Part shown: in pieces, positions 24,014-33,318 of the stretch
Position numbering within the stretch: position 1 is the first letter of the stretch
How the letters are laid out: each line of letters opens with the position of its first letter
Source of the DNA: Pseudocoprococcus catus
GTDB taxonomy: Bacteria; Bacillota; Clostridia; Lachnospirales; Lachnospiraceae
Direction: 5' to 3'
NCBI RefSeq assembly: GCF_019734885.1
Contig: NZ_JAAXCM010000020.1
Coordinates: 357,557-421,556 of the forward strand
Length of the DNA: 64,000 nucleotides
Position numbers and translations under genes: made by a program
Notes under the pieces: generated by a model
Databases searched by the model: none
What the model saw: only the letters and a program-made list of their open reading frames with translations
What the model was told of the DNA's origin: nothing

Positions 24014-25171
24014 ATGGATTATATTTTTACAACATTAGGAAATCTCGTCCATCAGACTGCATTTTTCAATCTGACGGTGGGAAATTTTATCATGATATTT
24101 GTGGCATGCTTTTTCCTGTATCTGGCCATTGGACGCGGCTATGAGCCGCTTCTTCTTGTGCCGATCGCATTTGGTATGCTTCTGGTCAATCTGTATCCGG
24201 ATATCATGAAAACTGTGGAGGAGGCCGCTGCGGACGGCAGTACATCAGCTGGTCTTCTGCATTATTTCTTTCTTGGAGACGAGTGGGGCATATGGCCGTC
24301 ACTGATCTTCCTTGGTGTCGGTGCCATGACGGACTTTGGACCGCTGATCGCCAATCCTGCCAGCTTCCTTCTGGGAGCAGCAGCACAGTTTGGTATTTTC
24401 TTTGCTTATATTGGCGCTATGTGTCTTGGATTTGAAGATGCAGCGGCTGCAGCAATTTCCATTATCGGCGGTGCGGACGGCCCGACATCCATATATCTGG
24501 CCAGTAAGCTGGGACAGGCACATCTTATGGGACCGATTGCCGTAGCGGCATATTCCTATATGTCCCTGGTACCGATTATTCAGCCGCCGATCATGAAGGC
24601 ACTGACAACAAAAGAAGAACGTTCCATCAAGATGGAGCAGTTAAGACCGGTATCCAAGCTGGAGAAGATCCTTTTCCCTATCATTGTTACTGTTGTGGTC
24701 GTACTGATTCTGCCTTCAACAGCACCCCTTGTAGGTATGCTGATGCTGGGCAACCTTTTCAGAGAAAGCGGTGTGGTTAAACAGCTTGCTGAAACAGCAT
24801 CTAATGCCATGATGTATATCATCGTTATTCTTCTTGGTACATCCGTTGGTGCCACAACAAGTGCAGAAGCATTCCTGAATTGGACAACCATCAAGATTGT
24901 AGCCCTTGGCCTGATAGCCTTTGCAGTGGGAACAGCATCCGGTGTCCTGTTTGGCAAAATTATGTGCAAAGTAACCGGAGGCAAGGTAAATCCTCTGATT
25001 GGTTCCGCGGGCGTATCCGCAGTACCGATGGCAGCCCGTGTTTCTCAGAAAGTCGGTGCCGAAGAGGATCCGACAAATTTCCTGTTGATGCATGCCATGG
25101 GACCGAACGTTGCCGGTGTTATCGGTACAGCAGTTGCTGCCGGTGTGTTTATGGCTATTTTTGGTGCATAA
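24014..25171 (+). CDS. oadB: Sodium-translocating decarboxylase beta subunit
   Basis: The 385-residue multi-span membrane protein matches OadB/MmdB/GcdB, which decarboxylates carboxybiotin and exports Na+. Family signatures include the GAMTDFGPLIANP block (about 97-109), IIGGADGPTSIY (152-163) with the ion-pathway Asp, and GNLFRESGVV. GGGAGG precedes the ATG. It is placed between the biotin carrier and oadA, forming the membrane motor of the complex. Confidence 0.95.
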   Translation: MDYIFTTLGNLVHQTAFFNLTVGNFIMIFVACFFLYLAIGRGYEPLLLVPIAFGMLLVNLYPDIMKTVEEAAADGSTSAGLLHYFFLGDEWGIWPSLIFLGVGAMTDFGPLIANPASFLLGAAAQFGIFFAYIGAMCLGFEDAAAAAISIIGGADGPTSIYLASKLGQAHLMGPIAVAAYSYMSLVPIIQPPIMKALTTKEERSIKMEQLRPVSKLEKILFPIIVTVVVVLILPSTAPLVGMLMLGNLFRESGVVKQLAETASNAMMYIIVILLGTSVGATTSAEAFLNWTTIKIVALGLIAFAVGTASGVLFGKIMCKVTGGKVNPLIGSAGVSAVPMAARVSQKVGAEEDPTNFLLMHAMGPNVAGVIGTAVAAGVFMAIFGA

Positions 25172-25191
25172 GGATTCGGTTTTTACGATGT

Positions 25192-25237
25192 ATCTGCAGA
25201 GCAGACACGGATTTGGCGCCGGTGTCTGCGGGCAGAT
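25192..25237 (+). other. Long hairpin between oadB and oadA
   Basis: ATCTGC (25192-25197) pairs with GCAGAT (25232-25237), and inside it GCAGACAC (25201-25208) pairs with GTGTCTGC (25222-25229), separated by a small internal loop. There is no T run, so the structure is more likely an mRNA processing or stability element setting the oadA level than a terminator. Confidence 0.6.
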
Positions 25238-25273
25238 CCTGAGTTTGATAAATGAATGATAGGAGAATGAAAA

Positions 25274-26686
25274 ATGTCCGAGATTAAGAAAAAACCTGTG
25301 GGTATTACTGAGACTATTCTCAGAGATGCCCATCAGTCACAAATTGCCACACGAATGACGACAGAGCAGATGCTGCCGATTATCGACAAGATGGATCAGG
25401 TTGGCTACCATTCTGTAGAATGCTGGGGCGGAGCCACTTTTGATGCCTGCCTGCGTTTCCTGAAGGAGGATCCATGGGAGAGACTTCGTAAATTAAGAGA
25501 CGGATTTAAGCATACAAAGCTTCAGATGCTGTTCAGAGGTCAGAATATTCTTGGCTATCGTCATTACGCAGATGATGTGGTTGAGTATTTTGTTCAGAAA
25601 TCCATTGCAAATGGTATTGATATTATTCGTATTTTTGATGCGTTTAACGATCTCCGCAACCTTGAAACATCTGTTAAGGCCTGCAAAAAGGAAGGCGGCC
25701 ATGCACAGATCGCGCTTTGTTATACACTGGGAGAAGCGTATACCTTGGATTACTGGAAAGAAATTGCCAAGAGAATCGAGGAGATGGGGGCTGATTCCAT
25801 CTGTATTAAGGATATGGCAGGCTTGCTTGTGCCTTATGAGGCAGAAGAACTTGTAAAAGCGTTAAAGGCTTCTACAAAACTGCCAATTCAGCTGCATACC
25901 CATTACACAAGTGGTGTTGCTTCAATGACCTATATGAAAGCTGTTGAGGCAGGATGCGATGTCATTGATACAGCGATGTCACCGTTTGCCCTGGGCACCA
26001 GTCAGCCGGCTACGGAGGTTATGTGTGAGACATTCAGGGGCACACCGTTTGATACAGGCCTTGATCAGAAACTGCTGGCAGAGATTGCAGATTATTTCAG
26101 ACCGATTCAGGAAGAAGCTTTAAAGAGCGGTCTGCTGAATCCGAAGGTGCTTGGCGTCAACATCAAGACACTGATGTATCAGGTACCCGGCGGTATGCTT
26201 TCCAATCTGGTATCGCAGTTGAAAGATGCACATGCAGAGGATAAATATTATGATGTACTTGAGGAAATCCCTCGTGTAAGAAAAGACTTTGGTGAACCGC
26301 CGCTTGTAACACCATCATCACAGATTGTCGGTACCCAGGCTGTACTGAACGTTCTGATGGGTGAACGCTATAAGATGATCACCAAAGAAAGCAAGGCACT
26401 GCTTCATGGCGAATATGGTCAGACCGTGAAGCCGTTTAATCCTGAAGTTCAGAAGAAAGCCTGTGGTGATGAGACGCCGATCACGTGTCGTCCGGCGGAC
26501 CTTCTGAAACCTGAGCTGAAGGAAATGGAGAAAGAGATGGCCCGCTATAAACAGCAGGATGAAGATGTATTATCCTATGCTTTATTCCCGCAGGTAGCCG
26601 TTGATTTCTTCAAATACCGGGAGGCACAGCAGGAGAAAGTGGATCCGGCCAAAGCAGATACGAAAGCCGGAGCATATCCGGTATAA
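25274..26686 (+). CDS. oadA: Oxaloacetate decarboxylase/transcarboxylase 5S-type alpha subunit without biotin domain
   Basis: The 470-residue protein has the HMGL-like carboxyltransferase domain of OadA, pyruvate carboxylase and transcarboxylase 5S: RDAHQSQIATRM (15-26), CWGGATFDACLRFL, LRGQNI/FRGQNILGYRHYADD, CIKDMAGLL with the carbamylated Lys region, and the metal-binding HTHYTSG. A PYC_OADA conserved domain follows from about residue 300. It ends near residue 470 with a Lys/Ala tail and lacks the C-terminal biotinyl domain of the roughly 590-residue OadA, so it must use the separate carrier at 23.6 kb. Confidence 0.93.
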   Translation: MSEIKKKPVGITETILRDAHQSQIATRMTTEQMLPIIDKMDQVGYHSVECWGGATFDACLRFLKEDPWERLRKLRDGFKHTKLQMLFRGQNILGYRHYADDVVEYFVQKSIANGIDIIRIFDAFNDLRNLETSVKACKKEGGHAQIALCYTLGEAYTLDYWKEIAKRIEEMGADSICIKDMAGLLVPYEAEELVKALKASTKLPIQLHTHYTSGVASMTYMKAVEAGCDVIDTAMSPFALGTSQPATEVMCETFRGTPFDTGLDQKLLAEIADYFRPIQEEALKSGLLNPKVLGVNIKTLMYQVPGGMLSNLVSQLKDAHAEDKYYDVLEEIPRVRKDFGEPPLVTPSSQIVGTQAVLNVLMGERYKMITKESKALLHGEYGQTVKPFNPEVQKKACGDETPITCRPADLLKPELKEMEKEMARYKQQDEDVLSYALFPQVAVDFFKYREAQQEKVDPAKADTKAGAYPV

Positions 26687-26734
26687 GAGATAGCTGATTT
26701 TATATTTTGATGATATGTGGTCAGAAGCATAAAA

Positions 26735-26772
26735 AGAAATCCCCAATGAGCAATTGTTCGTTGGGGATTTCT
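26735..26772. terminator. Terminator of the decarboxylase operon
   Basis: AGAAATCCCCAA (26735-26746) and TTGGGGATTTCT (26761-26772) form a perfect 12-base stem with a 14-base loop. An A run on the left and a short T-rich right side make it usable in either direction. Confidence 0.8.
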
Positions 26773-26774
26773 TA

Positions 26775-26955
26775 TGAAAATCTACGGTTCCCACGCCGAT
26801 TGGTTCATCCAATCACGTTAGAGAATTAACATGAAATAGGATAGGCCAATTTTGATTTTCGGAGGTTTTATAGAACAATAGTGCTGAAAGAAATTGATGT
26901 TAGACGATGATTTTCAGACAAAAAAATAAGAACTTCAAAAAATTTGAAAAAAGTA
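26775..26955. other. Intergenic stretch before the thiolase promoter, mostly featureless
   Basis: No convincing gene lies between the operon terminator and the thiolase promoter. The only structure seen is a small hairpin, ATTGG and CCAAT with a five-base loop, around 26798-26813. The first part (26775-26825) is less AT-rich than the rest and may be a leftover of an older element. Confidence 0.4.
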
Positions 26956-26956
26956 C

Positions 26957-26984
26957 TGTACAAATTTAAAATTCATGATATAAT
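26957..26984 (+). promoter_or_regulatory. Promoter of the thiolase gene
   Basis: A perfect TATAAT (26979-26984) preceded by TG in the extended position, with TGTACA (26957-26962) at 16-base spacing. It is followed 14 bases later by a Rex-like palindrome and a leader of about 150 bases. Confidence 0.6.
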
Positions 26985-26997
26985 AACATCAACACGA

Positions 26998-27013
26998 TGT
27001 TAATAAATTAACG
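26998..27013. promoter_or_regulatory. Rex-like operator overlapping the thiolase transcription start region
   Basis: TGTTAA-TAAA-TTAACG matches the known Rex consensus TTGTTAANNNNTTAACAA, with a perfect GTTAA/TTAAC core. It lies just downstream of the -10 box, where a bound repressor would block transcription. Rex senses the NADH/NAD+ ratio and is known to control thl and related genes in clostridia. Confidence 0.6.
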
Positions 27014-27148
27014 AATGCTTATGGGAGTTGAAAACGAATAGAATGATGAATGAGAGAATAACAGTTTTCAAAGGGCATCGTTAATGAGCGCGTGAGTTGC
27101 TTTATTAATATTTTATCATGTTATGTTATTGAAAGGGAGAACAAGATC

Positions 27149-28330
27149 ATGGGAGAAATTGTAATTGCTAGTGCATGTAGAACAGCTATTGGTACATTTG
27201 GCGGTACTTTAAAGGACGTTCCGGCAGCAGAACTTGGTGCAATCGTTGTTAAAGAAGCAGTTAAGAGAGCAGGCATCAAACCTGAGATGGTTGATGAAGT
27301 TATTTTTGGTAATGTATTACAGGCAGGTCTTGGACAGAATATCGCTCGTCAGGTTACATTAAAAGCAGGTCTTCCTATTGAGACAACAGCTATGACAATC
27401 AATATTGTTTGTGGTTCTGGATTGAAGAGTGTTGCTCTTGCAGCTAACCAGATTCTTGCAGGCGAATCTGAAATCGTTGTCTGCGGTGGTACAGAAAACA
27501 TGAGTGCTGCTCCATATGCAGTTCCAAGTGCTCGTTGGGGTGCAAGAATGAACAATTCTAAGATGATCGACGTTATGGTTAACGATGGTCTGTGGGATGC
27601 TTTCAATCAGTATCATATGGGTATTACAGCAGAAAATGTTGCTGAGAAATATGGTATCACAAGAGAGATGCAGGATGAATTCGCAGTAGCTTCCCAGAGC
27701 AAAGCTGAAGCAGCAATCAAAGCCGGTAAGTTCAAAGATGAAATCGTTCCTGTTGTTATCCATGGCAAGAAGGGTGATACAGTATTTGATACAGATGAAC
27801 ATCCGAAATTTGGCACAACAATCGAGAAAGTTGCTAAATTAAAACCAGCTTTCAAGAGAGACGGCGGTACAGTTACAGCAGCTAACGCTTCCGGTATCAA
27901 TGATAGTGCAGCAGCTCTGGTTGTTATGTCCAAAGAAAAAGCTGATGAATTAGGTATTAAACCTCTGGCAACAATCGTTTCCTATGCTACAGGCGGTGTA
28001 GATCCTTCAATCATGGGTGTTGGACCTGTTCCTGCAGTTACAAAGGCAATGGCCAGAGCTAATATGACAATTGATGATATTGATCTGGTTGAAGCAAATG
28101 AAGCTTTTGCAGCTCAGTCTCTGGCAGTTGCTCAGGATCTTAAGTTTGATATGAGCAAAGTCAATGTTAATGGTGGTGCAATCGCTCTCGGCCATCCAAT
28201 TGGTGCATCAGGTGCCAGAATTCTTGTTACATTATTATATGAATTACAGAAGAGAGAAGATGCTCATACAGGTCTTGCTACACTGTGTATTGGTGGCGGC
28301 CAGGGTCAGGCTCTTATCGTTAAAAAATAA
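27149..28330 (+). CDS. thlA: Acetyl-CoA C-acetyltransferase (thiolase)
   Basis: The enzyme joins two acetyl-CoA into acetoacetyl-CoA, the entry to butyrate-type fermentation. The 393-residue protein has the acylated Cys in [11 protein letters not shown] (about residue 88), [18 protein letters not shown], the catalytic His in [10 protein letters not shown] and the second Cys in [12 protein letters not shown] start at ATG 27149 behind AAAGGGAG; the frame extends to 27092 but without a site. No crt, bcd or hbd genes are next to it; it is a single-gene unit ended by a terminator. Codon use looks highly biased, as for a strongly expressed gene. Confidence 0.95.
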   Translation: MGEIVIASACRTAIGTFGGTLKDVPAAELGAIVVKEAVKRAGIKPEMVDEVIFGNVLQAGLGQNIARQVTLKAGLPIETTAMTINIVCGSGLKSVALAANQILAGESEIVVCGGTENMSAAPYAVPSARWGARMNNSKMIDVMVNDGLWDAFNQYHMGITAENVAEKYGITREMQDEFAVASQSKAEAAIKAGKFKDEIVPVVIHGKKGDTVFDTDEHPKFGTTIEKVAKLKPAFKRDGGTVTAANASGINDSAAALVVMSKEKADELGIKPLATIVSYATGGVDPSIMGVGPVPAVTKAMARANMTIDDIDLVEANEAFAAQSLAVAQDLKFDMSKVNVNGGAIALGHPIGASGARILVTLLYELQKREDAHTGLATLCIGGGQGQALIVKK

Positions 28331-28361
28331 TTCCTTTTCTTCTAACATACATAGAGGATGA

Positions 28362-28406
28362 AAGAAAGGCTGTTTCAGAACATGTTTTGAAGCAGCCTTT
28401 TCTTTG
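28362..28406 (+). terminator. Terminator after the thiolase gene
   Basis: GAAAGGCTG near 28365-28373 pairs with CAGCCTTTTC near 28392-28402, with further imperfect pairing of TTTCA and TGAAG toward the loop, then TTTGC. Confidence 0.65.
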
Positions 28407-28443
28407 CATGAACAGAATATGCGAAAGCGCATCCTTTGCTTAC

Positions 28444-28472
28444 TTGCGGGAATGAAAAATCTGTGTTATGAT
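28444..28472 (+). promoter_or_regulatory. Promoter of the RpiR-family regulator gene
   Basis: TTGCGG (28444-28449) and TATGAT (28467-28472) are spaced by 17 bases, about 30 bases before the start codon at 28505. Confidence 0.55.
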
Positions 28473-28504
28473 AAAACGGATTGATGAAAAAACTGGAGGC
28501 AAAT

Positions 28505-29374
28505 ATGGATACATCGACAGATGTTCTGCAATTAATAGAGGAATCTTATAAAACATTCAGCAAAGGGCAGAGATATATAGCAAATTATATATGTAGTAAT
28601 TATGATAAAGCTGTGGATATGACAGCGGCACGCCTTGGCAAGATCGTAGGAGTCAGTGAGTCAACGGTCGTACGTTTTGCAACGGAACTCGGCTTTAAGG
28701 GATATCCGCAGTTTCAGAAAGCGTTGGGAGAGCTTGTGAAGCAGAGATTGAGCTCTGTACAGAGAATTTCGCTGGCATACGAACGTTTATCCGAAAGTCC
28801 GGATCTTATATCTTCCGTCATTAATAATGATATTCAGAATTTAAAGCATACGGAAGAAATGCTCGACCGAGAAGCTTTTTACAAAGCCGTAGATTTGATT
28901 GGAGATGCCAGAAAGATTTATGTGATCGGCGGCAGGAGCTGCAGTACACTGGCTTCATTTTTGAGCTATTATCTCAACTATATATTTGATGATGTCCGCT
29001 TGATACGTTCTGACAGTGTGACAGAGTCTATTGAAGAAATCCATCGCATTGGTGATGAGGATGTGATTATTGCAATCAGTTTTCCACGTTATTCCGTAAA
29101 GACAATTCAGACAGTTTCTTTTGCAAAGAACCGTAAGGCGAAGATTATTGCGATTACAGATGGTGCGCAGTCACCGCTGGCCAAGTATGCGGACTGTTCA
29201 ATTTATGCCGGCAGCGATATGGTTTCATTTGTGGATTCCCTTGTGGCTCCTCTTAGTGTGGTGAACGTATTGCTGGCAGCATTGAGTATGCGGTATAAAG
29301 ATTCTGTGACAGATACAATGTTGTCTATGGAATCAATATGGAACACGATGAATGAATATGAACATATTGATTAA
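28505..29374 (+). CDS. MurR/RpiR-family transcriptional regulator
   Basis: The 289-residue protein has an N-terminal RpiR helix-turn-helix (residues 1-75; AARLGKIVGVSESTVVRFATELGFKGYPQFQ) and a C-terminal SIS sugar-phosphate binding domain (about 110-260; VIGGRSCSTLASFLSYYL, ISFPRYSVKTI, ITDGAQSPLAKYAD). Such regulators sense phosphosugars. No sugar-use genes are adjacent, so its targets are unknown. GGAGG lies five bases before ATG 28505; a TTG-started extension (28481) includes that site and is rejected. It is followed closely by the flavoprotein gene. Confidence 0.9.
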   Translation: MDTSTDVLQLIEESYKTFSKGQRYIANYICSNYDKAVDMTAARLGKIVGVSESTVVRFATELGFKGYPQFQKALGELVKQRLSSVQRISLAYERLSESPDLISSVINNDIQNLKHTEEMLDREAFYKAVDLIGDARKIYVIGGRSCSTLASFLSYYLNYIFDDVRLIRSDSVTESIEEIHRIGDEDVIIAISFPRYSVKTIQTVSFAKNRKAKIIAITDGAQSPLAKYADCSIYAGSDMVSFVDSLVAPLSVVNVLLAALSMRYKDSVTDTMLSMESIWNTMNEYEHID

Positions 29375-29395
29375 AGAATCCGGATGGAGTTTTAT

Positions 29396-30643
29396 ATGAG
29401 AAAGATAATAATCATCGGCGGCGGTGCTGCCGGTATGTTTGCGGCCATTTCGGCAGCAGATGAACATACAGAAGTTCATATATATGAACATAATGAGAAG
29501 CTTGGAAAGAAGCTGTTTATCACAGGAAAGGGACGCTGCAATATTACCAATGGCTGTGATGATGTGGAAGAATTGCTGGCGCATGTGGTCACAAACGCCA
29601 GATTTTTGTATTCGGCATTTTATACATTCAGTAATCAGGATATGATGCAGTTTCTATCTGATCAGGGACTGAAATTGAAAACTGAGAGAGGACAGAGAGT
29701 ATTTCCGGTTTCAGATAAGTCCTCAGATGTGATTCGGACATTGGAACGGGTATTAAAGGACAGAGGTGTTTATATTCATCTCCGACAGGAAGTGAAAGAA
29801 CTGCTGGTTGAGAATGGTGAGATTTGTGGAATCCGACTGTCTGACGGACAAAAGGTCAATGCGGATACCGTTATTATCGCTACAGGCGGCATGTCCTATC
29901 CTTCCACAGGTTCAACAGGGGATGGTTATCGTATGGCGGAAGCTGCAGGCCATCATGTAACAAAAAGAGTACCGTCTCTTGTACCGATGACAGTTGCTGA
30001 TGAATGGTGTCCGGAACTTCAGGGATTATCTTTGAAGAACATTACATTTACCATGAAATGCGGCAAGAAGAATTTCTATCAGGAATTTGGGGAAATGATG
30101 TTTACGCATTTTGGTATCACCGGACCTGTTGTATTGAGCGGAAGTACACATCTTGCTCCATATCTGAAGAAAGGAACGGTAACAGCGGAGATCGACCTGA
30201 AACCGTCACTGACAGATGAGCAGTTGGATGCCCGGCTTCTCAGGGATTTTGAGAAGAATATCAATAAGCAGATCAGGAACTCTCTGTCAGAGCTTCTGCC
30301 GGCAAGTATGATTCCGATCATTATCAGATTATCGGGAATTGATCCTTATACTGTCGTACATGATGTAACCAGACAGCAGCGACAGACACTGGTACATGTG
30401 ATGCATCATCTGACCATGACGGTGACAGGGGTGCGCGGATTTAATGAAGCCATCATTACCCAGGGCGGCATTCGTGTCAAAGATGTAGATCCGAGCACAA
30501 TGGAATCGAAGCTTATAAAGGGACTGTATTTTGCCGGTGAAGTGTTGGATCTGGACGCTGTTACAGGCGGATATAATCTTCAGATTGCCTGGTCAACTGC
30601 TTATCTGGCAGGAAAATCTGCAGCAGGAGCGATCACAGAGTAA
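29396..30643 (+). CDS. BaiN/HI0933-family FAD-dependent oxidoreductase
   Basis: The 415-residue flavoprotein has the dinucleotide-binding IIIGGGAAGMFAAISAA at the N terminus, the GKRCNITN-like segment GKGRCNITNG, TGGMSYPSTGSTGDGYRMAEAAGH and the C-terminal FAGEVLDLDAVTGGYNLQIAWSTA block that closes the FAD site. This family includes BaiN, implicated in bile-acid dehydroxylation, but most members are of unknown substrate and widespread, so no bile role is claimed. GGATGGAG precedes ATG 29396; an ATG at 29384 lies in front of that site. It is followed directly by cmk. Confidence 0.9.
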   Translation: MRKIIIIGGGAAGMFAAISAADEHTEVHIYEHNEKLGKKLFITGKGRCNITNGCDDVEELLAHVVTNARFLYSAFYTFSNQDMMQFLSDQGLKLKTERGQRVFPVSDKSSDVIRTLERVLKDRGVYIHLRQEVKELLVENGEICGIRLSDGQKVNADTVIIATGGMSYPSTGSTGDGYRMAEAAGHHVTKRVPSLVPMTVADEWCPELQGLSLKNITFTMKCGKKNFYQEFGEMMFTHFGITGPVVLSGSTHLAPYLKKGTVTAEIDLKPSLTDEQLDARLLRDFEKNINKQIRNSLSELLPASMIPIIIRLSGIDPYTVVHDVTRQQRQTLVHVMHHLTMTVTGVRGFNEAIITQGGIRVKDVDPSTMESKLIKGLYFAGEVLDLDAVTGGYNLQIAWSTAYLAGKSAAGAITE

Positions 30644-30656
30644 AGGAATGAAAAAG

Positions 30657-31328
30657 ATGAGTATAAATGTAGCAATTGATGGACCGGCAGGCGCAGGCAA
30701 GAGTACGATTGCCAGGATGCTTGCCAGAGAATTGAATTATATTTATGTAGATACAGGAGCAATGTATCGTGCCATGGCACTTTATATGATCGAACACAAA
30801 ATAGATGTCAGCCATCTGGATGAAGTCGGAAGTGCCTGCGATGCCATTACAATTGATATTCAATACAGTGCCGGTGAACAGCAGGTGATCCTGAATGGAA
30901 AGAATGTCAATGACTTTATCCGGACTGAGACAGTCAGTGAGATGTCCAGCAAGATTTCTGCTATACCGGAAGTAAGAGAGAAATTGCTTTCGCTGCAGCG
31001 ATCTCTGGCGGCGGCAGAGAATGTGATCATGGACGGCAGAGACATTGGCACGCATGTACTGCCGAATGCAGATGTGAAGATTTTTTTGACGGCAGATGCA
31101 CATGTTCGTGCTGTTCGGCGTTATGAAGAATTTATAGCCAAGGGTGTCAGTTGTACATTGGAGAATGTTGAAAGAGAAGTTATCGAACGGGATGAACGGG
31201 ATATGAATCGGGCCATTGCACCGTTGAAACAGGCTGAAGACGCTGTCAGAGTGGATACTTCAGCTATGACTATTGAGGAAGTTGTCTGTTATCTGAAAAA
31301 GCTGATTGGACAGGCTGTTGCGAGGTAA
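30657..31328 (+). CDS. cmk: Cytidylate kinase
   Basis: Cmk phosphorylates CMP and dCMP. The 223-residue protein has the P-loop AIDGPAGAGKSTIA (residues 5-18), DTGAMYRA, and MDGRDIGTHVLPNADVKIFLTA with the lid and CMP-binding residues. I start at ATG 30657, nine bases behind AAAGGA; ATG 30648 touches that site. The frame extends far upstream inside the flavoprotein gene and that part is rejected. The cmk-ispH-rpsA order is typical of clostridia. Confidence 0.95.
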   Translation: MSINVAIDGPAGAGKSTIARMLARELNYIYVDTGAMYRAMALYMIEHKIDVSHLDEVGSACDAITIDIQYSAGEQQVILNGKNVNDFIRTETVSEMSSKISAIPEVREKLLSLQRSLAAAENVIMDGRDIGTHVLPNADVKIFLTADAHVRAVRRYEEFIAKGVSCTLENVEREVIERDERDMNRAIAPLKQAEDAVRVDTSAMTIEEVVCYLKKLIGQAVAR

Positions 31329-31334
31329 GTTTCT

Positions 31335-33248
31335 ATGAGAAATGTTATACTGGCCAAGACTGCCGGCTTCTGCTTCGGTGTTCGCCGGGCGGTGGACATG
31401 GCCTATGGTCTGGCAGGAAAGCACAAAGTCTATACCTACGGTCCGATTATACATAATGAGACCGTTGTAGATGATCTTGAATCAAAGGGAGTGAGAGTGG
31501 TTCATTCCATTGATGAAGCAGCCGGCCTTCGCGGAGGAACGATGATCATCCGTTCTCATGGGGCATCAAAGAATGAAATTAATCTTTTGAAACAGATGGG
31601 ATTTGAAATTGTGGATGCCACATGTCCTTTTGTTAAGAAGATCCATCGGATAGTTGAAGATTTCAGCGGCCAGGGTTATGGTATTGTTATTATAGGCAGT
31701 GCTGCACATCCTGAGGTTCAAGCAATCAGCGGCTGGTGCAAGGAACCGCCGGTGATCATCGAATCAGTGGAAGAAGCAGAGAATTTTTCGCCTGATCCGG
31801 ACAAAAAATTGTGCCTTGTGTCACAAACGACATTTAATTACAATAAATTTCAATTATTAGTTGAAATTATTTCAAAAAAGGGTTATGATATAAGATGTCT
31901 AAATACTATATGTAATGCGACAGAGGAACGCCAGTCAGAAGCCCGGGATATAGCCGGACGCGTTGATGCGATGATTGTCATCGGCGGAAGACAAAGTTCC
32001 AATACGCAGAAATTATATGATATTTGCAAAAACGAATGTAAAAATACTTACTATATACAGACACTTGTTGACTTGGATTTGAAGACATTTGAATCTATAG
32101 GTAATGTAGGTATTACAGCAGGGGCATCGACCCCAAATAATATTATCGAGGAGGTTCACACCAATATGTCAGAAATGGGTAATGAACAGAGTTTTGAACA
32201 GATGCTGGAAGCATCATTAAAAACTATCAGAACAGGAGAAGTCGTTGAAGGTACCGTCATCGATGTTAAAGAAGACGAGATCATTCTTAATATAGGCTAC
32301 AAAGCAGACGGAATCATCACGAGAAATGAGTATTCCAATACATCTAATCTTGATCTCAGAACAGTTGTTAATGTCGGCGATACAATGCAGGCTAAGGTTC
32401 TGAAAGTAAATGATGGTGAAGGTCAGGTTCTCTTAACATACAAGAGACTGCTTGCTGAAAGAGGCAATAAGAGAATTGAAGAAGCTTACAACAACAAGGA
32501 AGTACTTACAGCGAAAGTTGCTAATGTCCTTGAGGGCGGTTTAAGCGTTGTGGTAGAAGAAGCAAGAGTATTTATCCCTGCAAGCCTTGTTTCCGATACT
32601 TATGAGAAGAACCTGTCCAAGTATCAGGATCAGGAAATCTCTTTTGTTATCACAGAATTCAACCCTCGCAAGAGAAGAATCATCGGTGATAGAAAACAGC
32701 TCATCCTTGCTGAAAAAGCTCAGAAACAGAAAGAATTATTTGAAAAGATTAATATCGGTGATACAGTTGAAGGCCGCGTAAAGAATGTAACAGATTTCGG
32801 TGCATTCATTGATCTTGGCGGTGCAGATGGTCTTCTTCATATTTCAGAGATGTCCTGGGGCAGAGTTGAGAATCCAAAGAAGGTTCTTAAAGTCGGCGAT
32901 ACACTGAAAGTCCTGATCAAAGATATTCAGGGCGAGAAGATTGCATTAAGCCTGAAATTCCCAGAAACAAATCCATGGCTTACAGCTGCTGAAAAATATG
33001 CAGTAGGCAATGTTGTTGAAGGTAAAGTAGCAAGAATGACAGACTTTGGTGCATTTGTTGAACTGGAGCCAGGTGTAGATGCTCTCCTTCATGTATCTCA
33101 GATCTCAAGAGATCATGTAGACAAACCATCAGATGTTCTTTCTTATGGTCAGGTTATTACAGCAAAGGTTGTTGATTTCAATGAAGAATCCCAGAAGATC
33201 AGCCTGAGCATGAAAGCACTGGATACAAAAGAAGAAACTGAAGAATAA
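31335..33248 (+). CDS. ispH-rpsA: IspH (HMBPP reductase) fused to ribosomal protein S1
   Basis: This single 637-residue frame joins two proteins. Residues 1-280 are IspH, the last enzyme of the MEP isoprenoid pathway, with [4Fe-4S] ligands Cys13, Cys97 and Cys193 and the substrate-binding His41, His75 and His125 regions ([21 protein letters not shown]). Residues 301-626 hold four S1 RNA-binding domains (about 301-370, 388-455, 475-541 and 558-626), the latter two with the clear [16 protein letters not shown] signature. The fusion is known across clostridia. A perfect terminator follows. Confidence 0.95.
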   Translation: MRNVILAKTAGFCFGVRRAVDMAYGLAGKHKVYTYGPIIHNETVVDDLESKGVRVVHSIDEAAGLRGGTMIIRSHGASKNEINLLKQMGFEIVDATCPFVKKIHRIVEDFSGQGYGIVIIGSAAHPEVQAISGWCKEPPVIIESVEEAENFSPDPDKKLCLVSQTTFNYNKFQLLVEIISKKGYDIRCLNTICNATEERQSEARDIAGRVDAMIVIGGRQSSNTQKLYDICKNECKNTYYIQTLVDLDLKTFESIGNVGITAGASTPNNIIEEVHTNMSEMGNEQSFEQMLEASLKTIRTGEVVEGTVIDVKEDEIILNIGYKADGIITRNEYSNTSNLDLRTVVNVGDTMQAKVLKVNDGEGQVLLTYKRLLAERGNKRIEEAYNNKEVLTAKVANVLEGGLSVVVEEARVFIPASLVSDTYEKNLSKYQDQEISFVITEFNPRKRRIIGDRKQLILAEKAQKQKELFEKINIGDTVEGRVKNVTDFGAFIDLGGADGLLHISEMSWGRVENPKKVLKVGDTLKVLIKDIQGEKIALSLKFPETNPWLTAAEKYAVGNVVEGKVARMTDFGAFVELEPGVDALLHVSQISRDHVDKPSDVLSYGQVITAKVVDFNEESQKISLSMKALDTKEETEE

Positions 33249-33261
33249 TTTTTGAATTCAG

Positions 33262-33303
33262 GAGAGGCTTTGCCTGCTGTTGGCAGGTAGGGCCTCTTTT
33301 TTC
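33262..33303 (+). terminator. Terminator after ispH-rpsA
   Basis: GAGAGGC and TGCCTGC on the left pair with GGCAGG and GGGCCTCT on the right across a TGTT loop, followed by six T residues. Confidence 0.85.
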
Positions 33304-33318
33304 TCAAGGAGGTTTTAT

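Noticed and set aside
24716..25333. Minus-strand open frame of 205 codons over oadB
   Set aside because: Cys-rich, low-complexity product opposite a well-conserved membrane protein gene.
26582..26812. Minus-strand open frame of 76 codons after oadA
   Set aside because: It spans the oadA 3' end and the operon terminator and has no plausible ribosome binding site.
29396..30643. Bile-acid metabolism role for the BaiN-like flavoprotein
   Set aside because: The family is widespread and no other bai genes are near; the position before cmk is common in clostridia.
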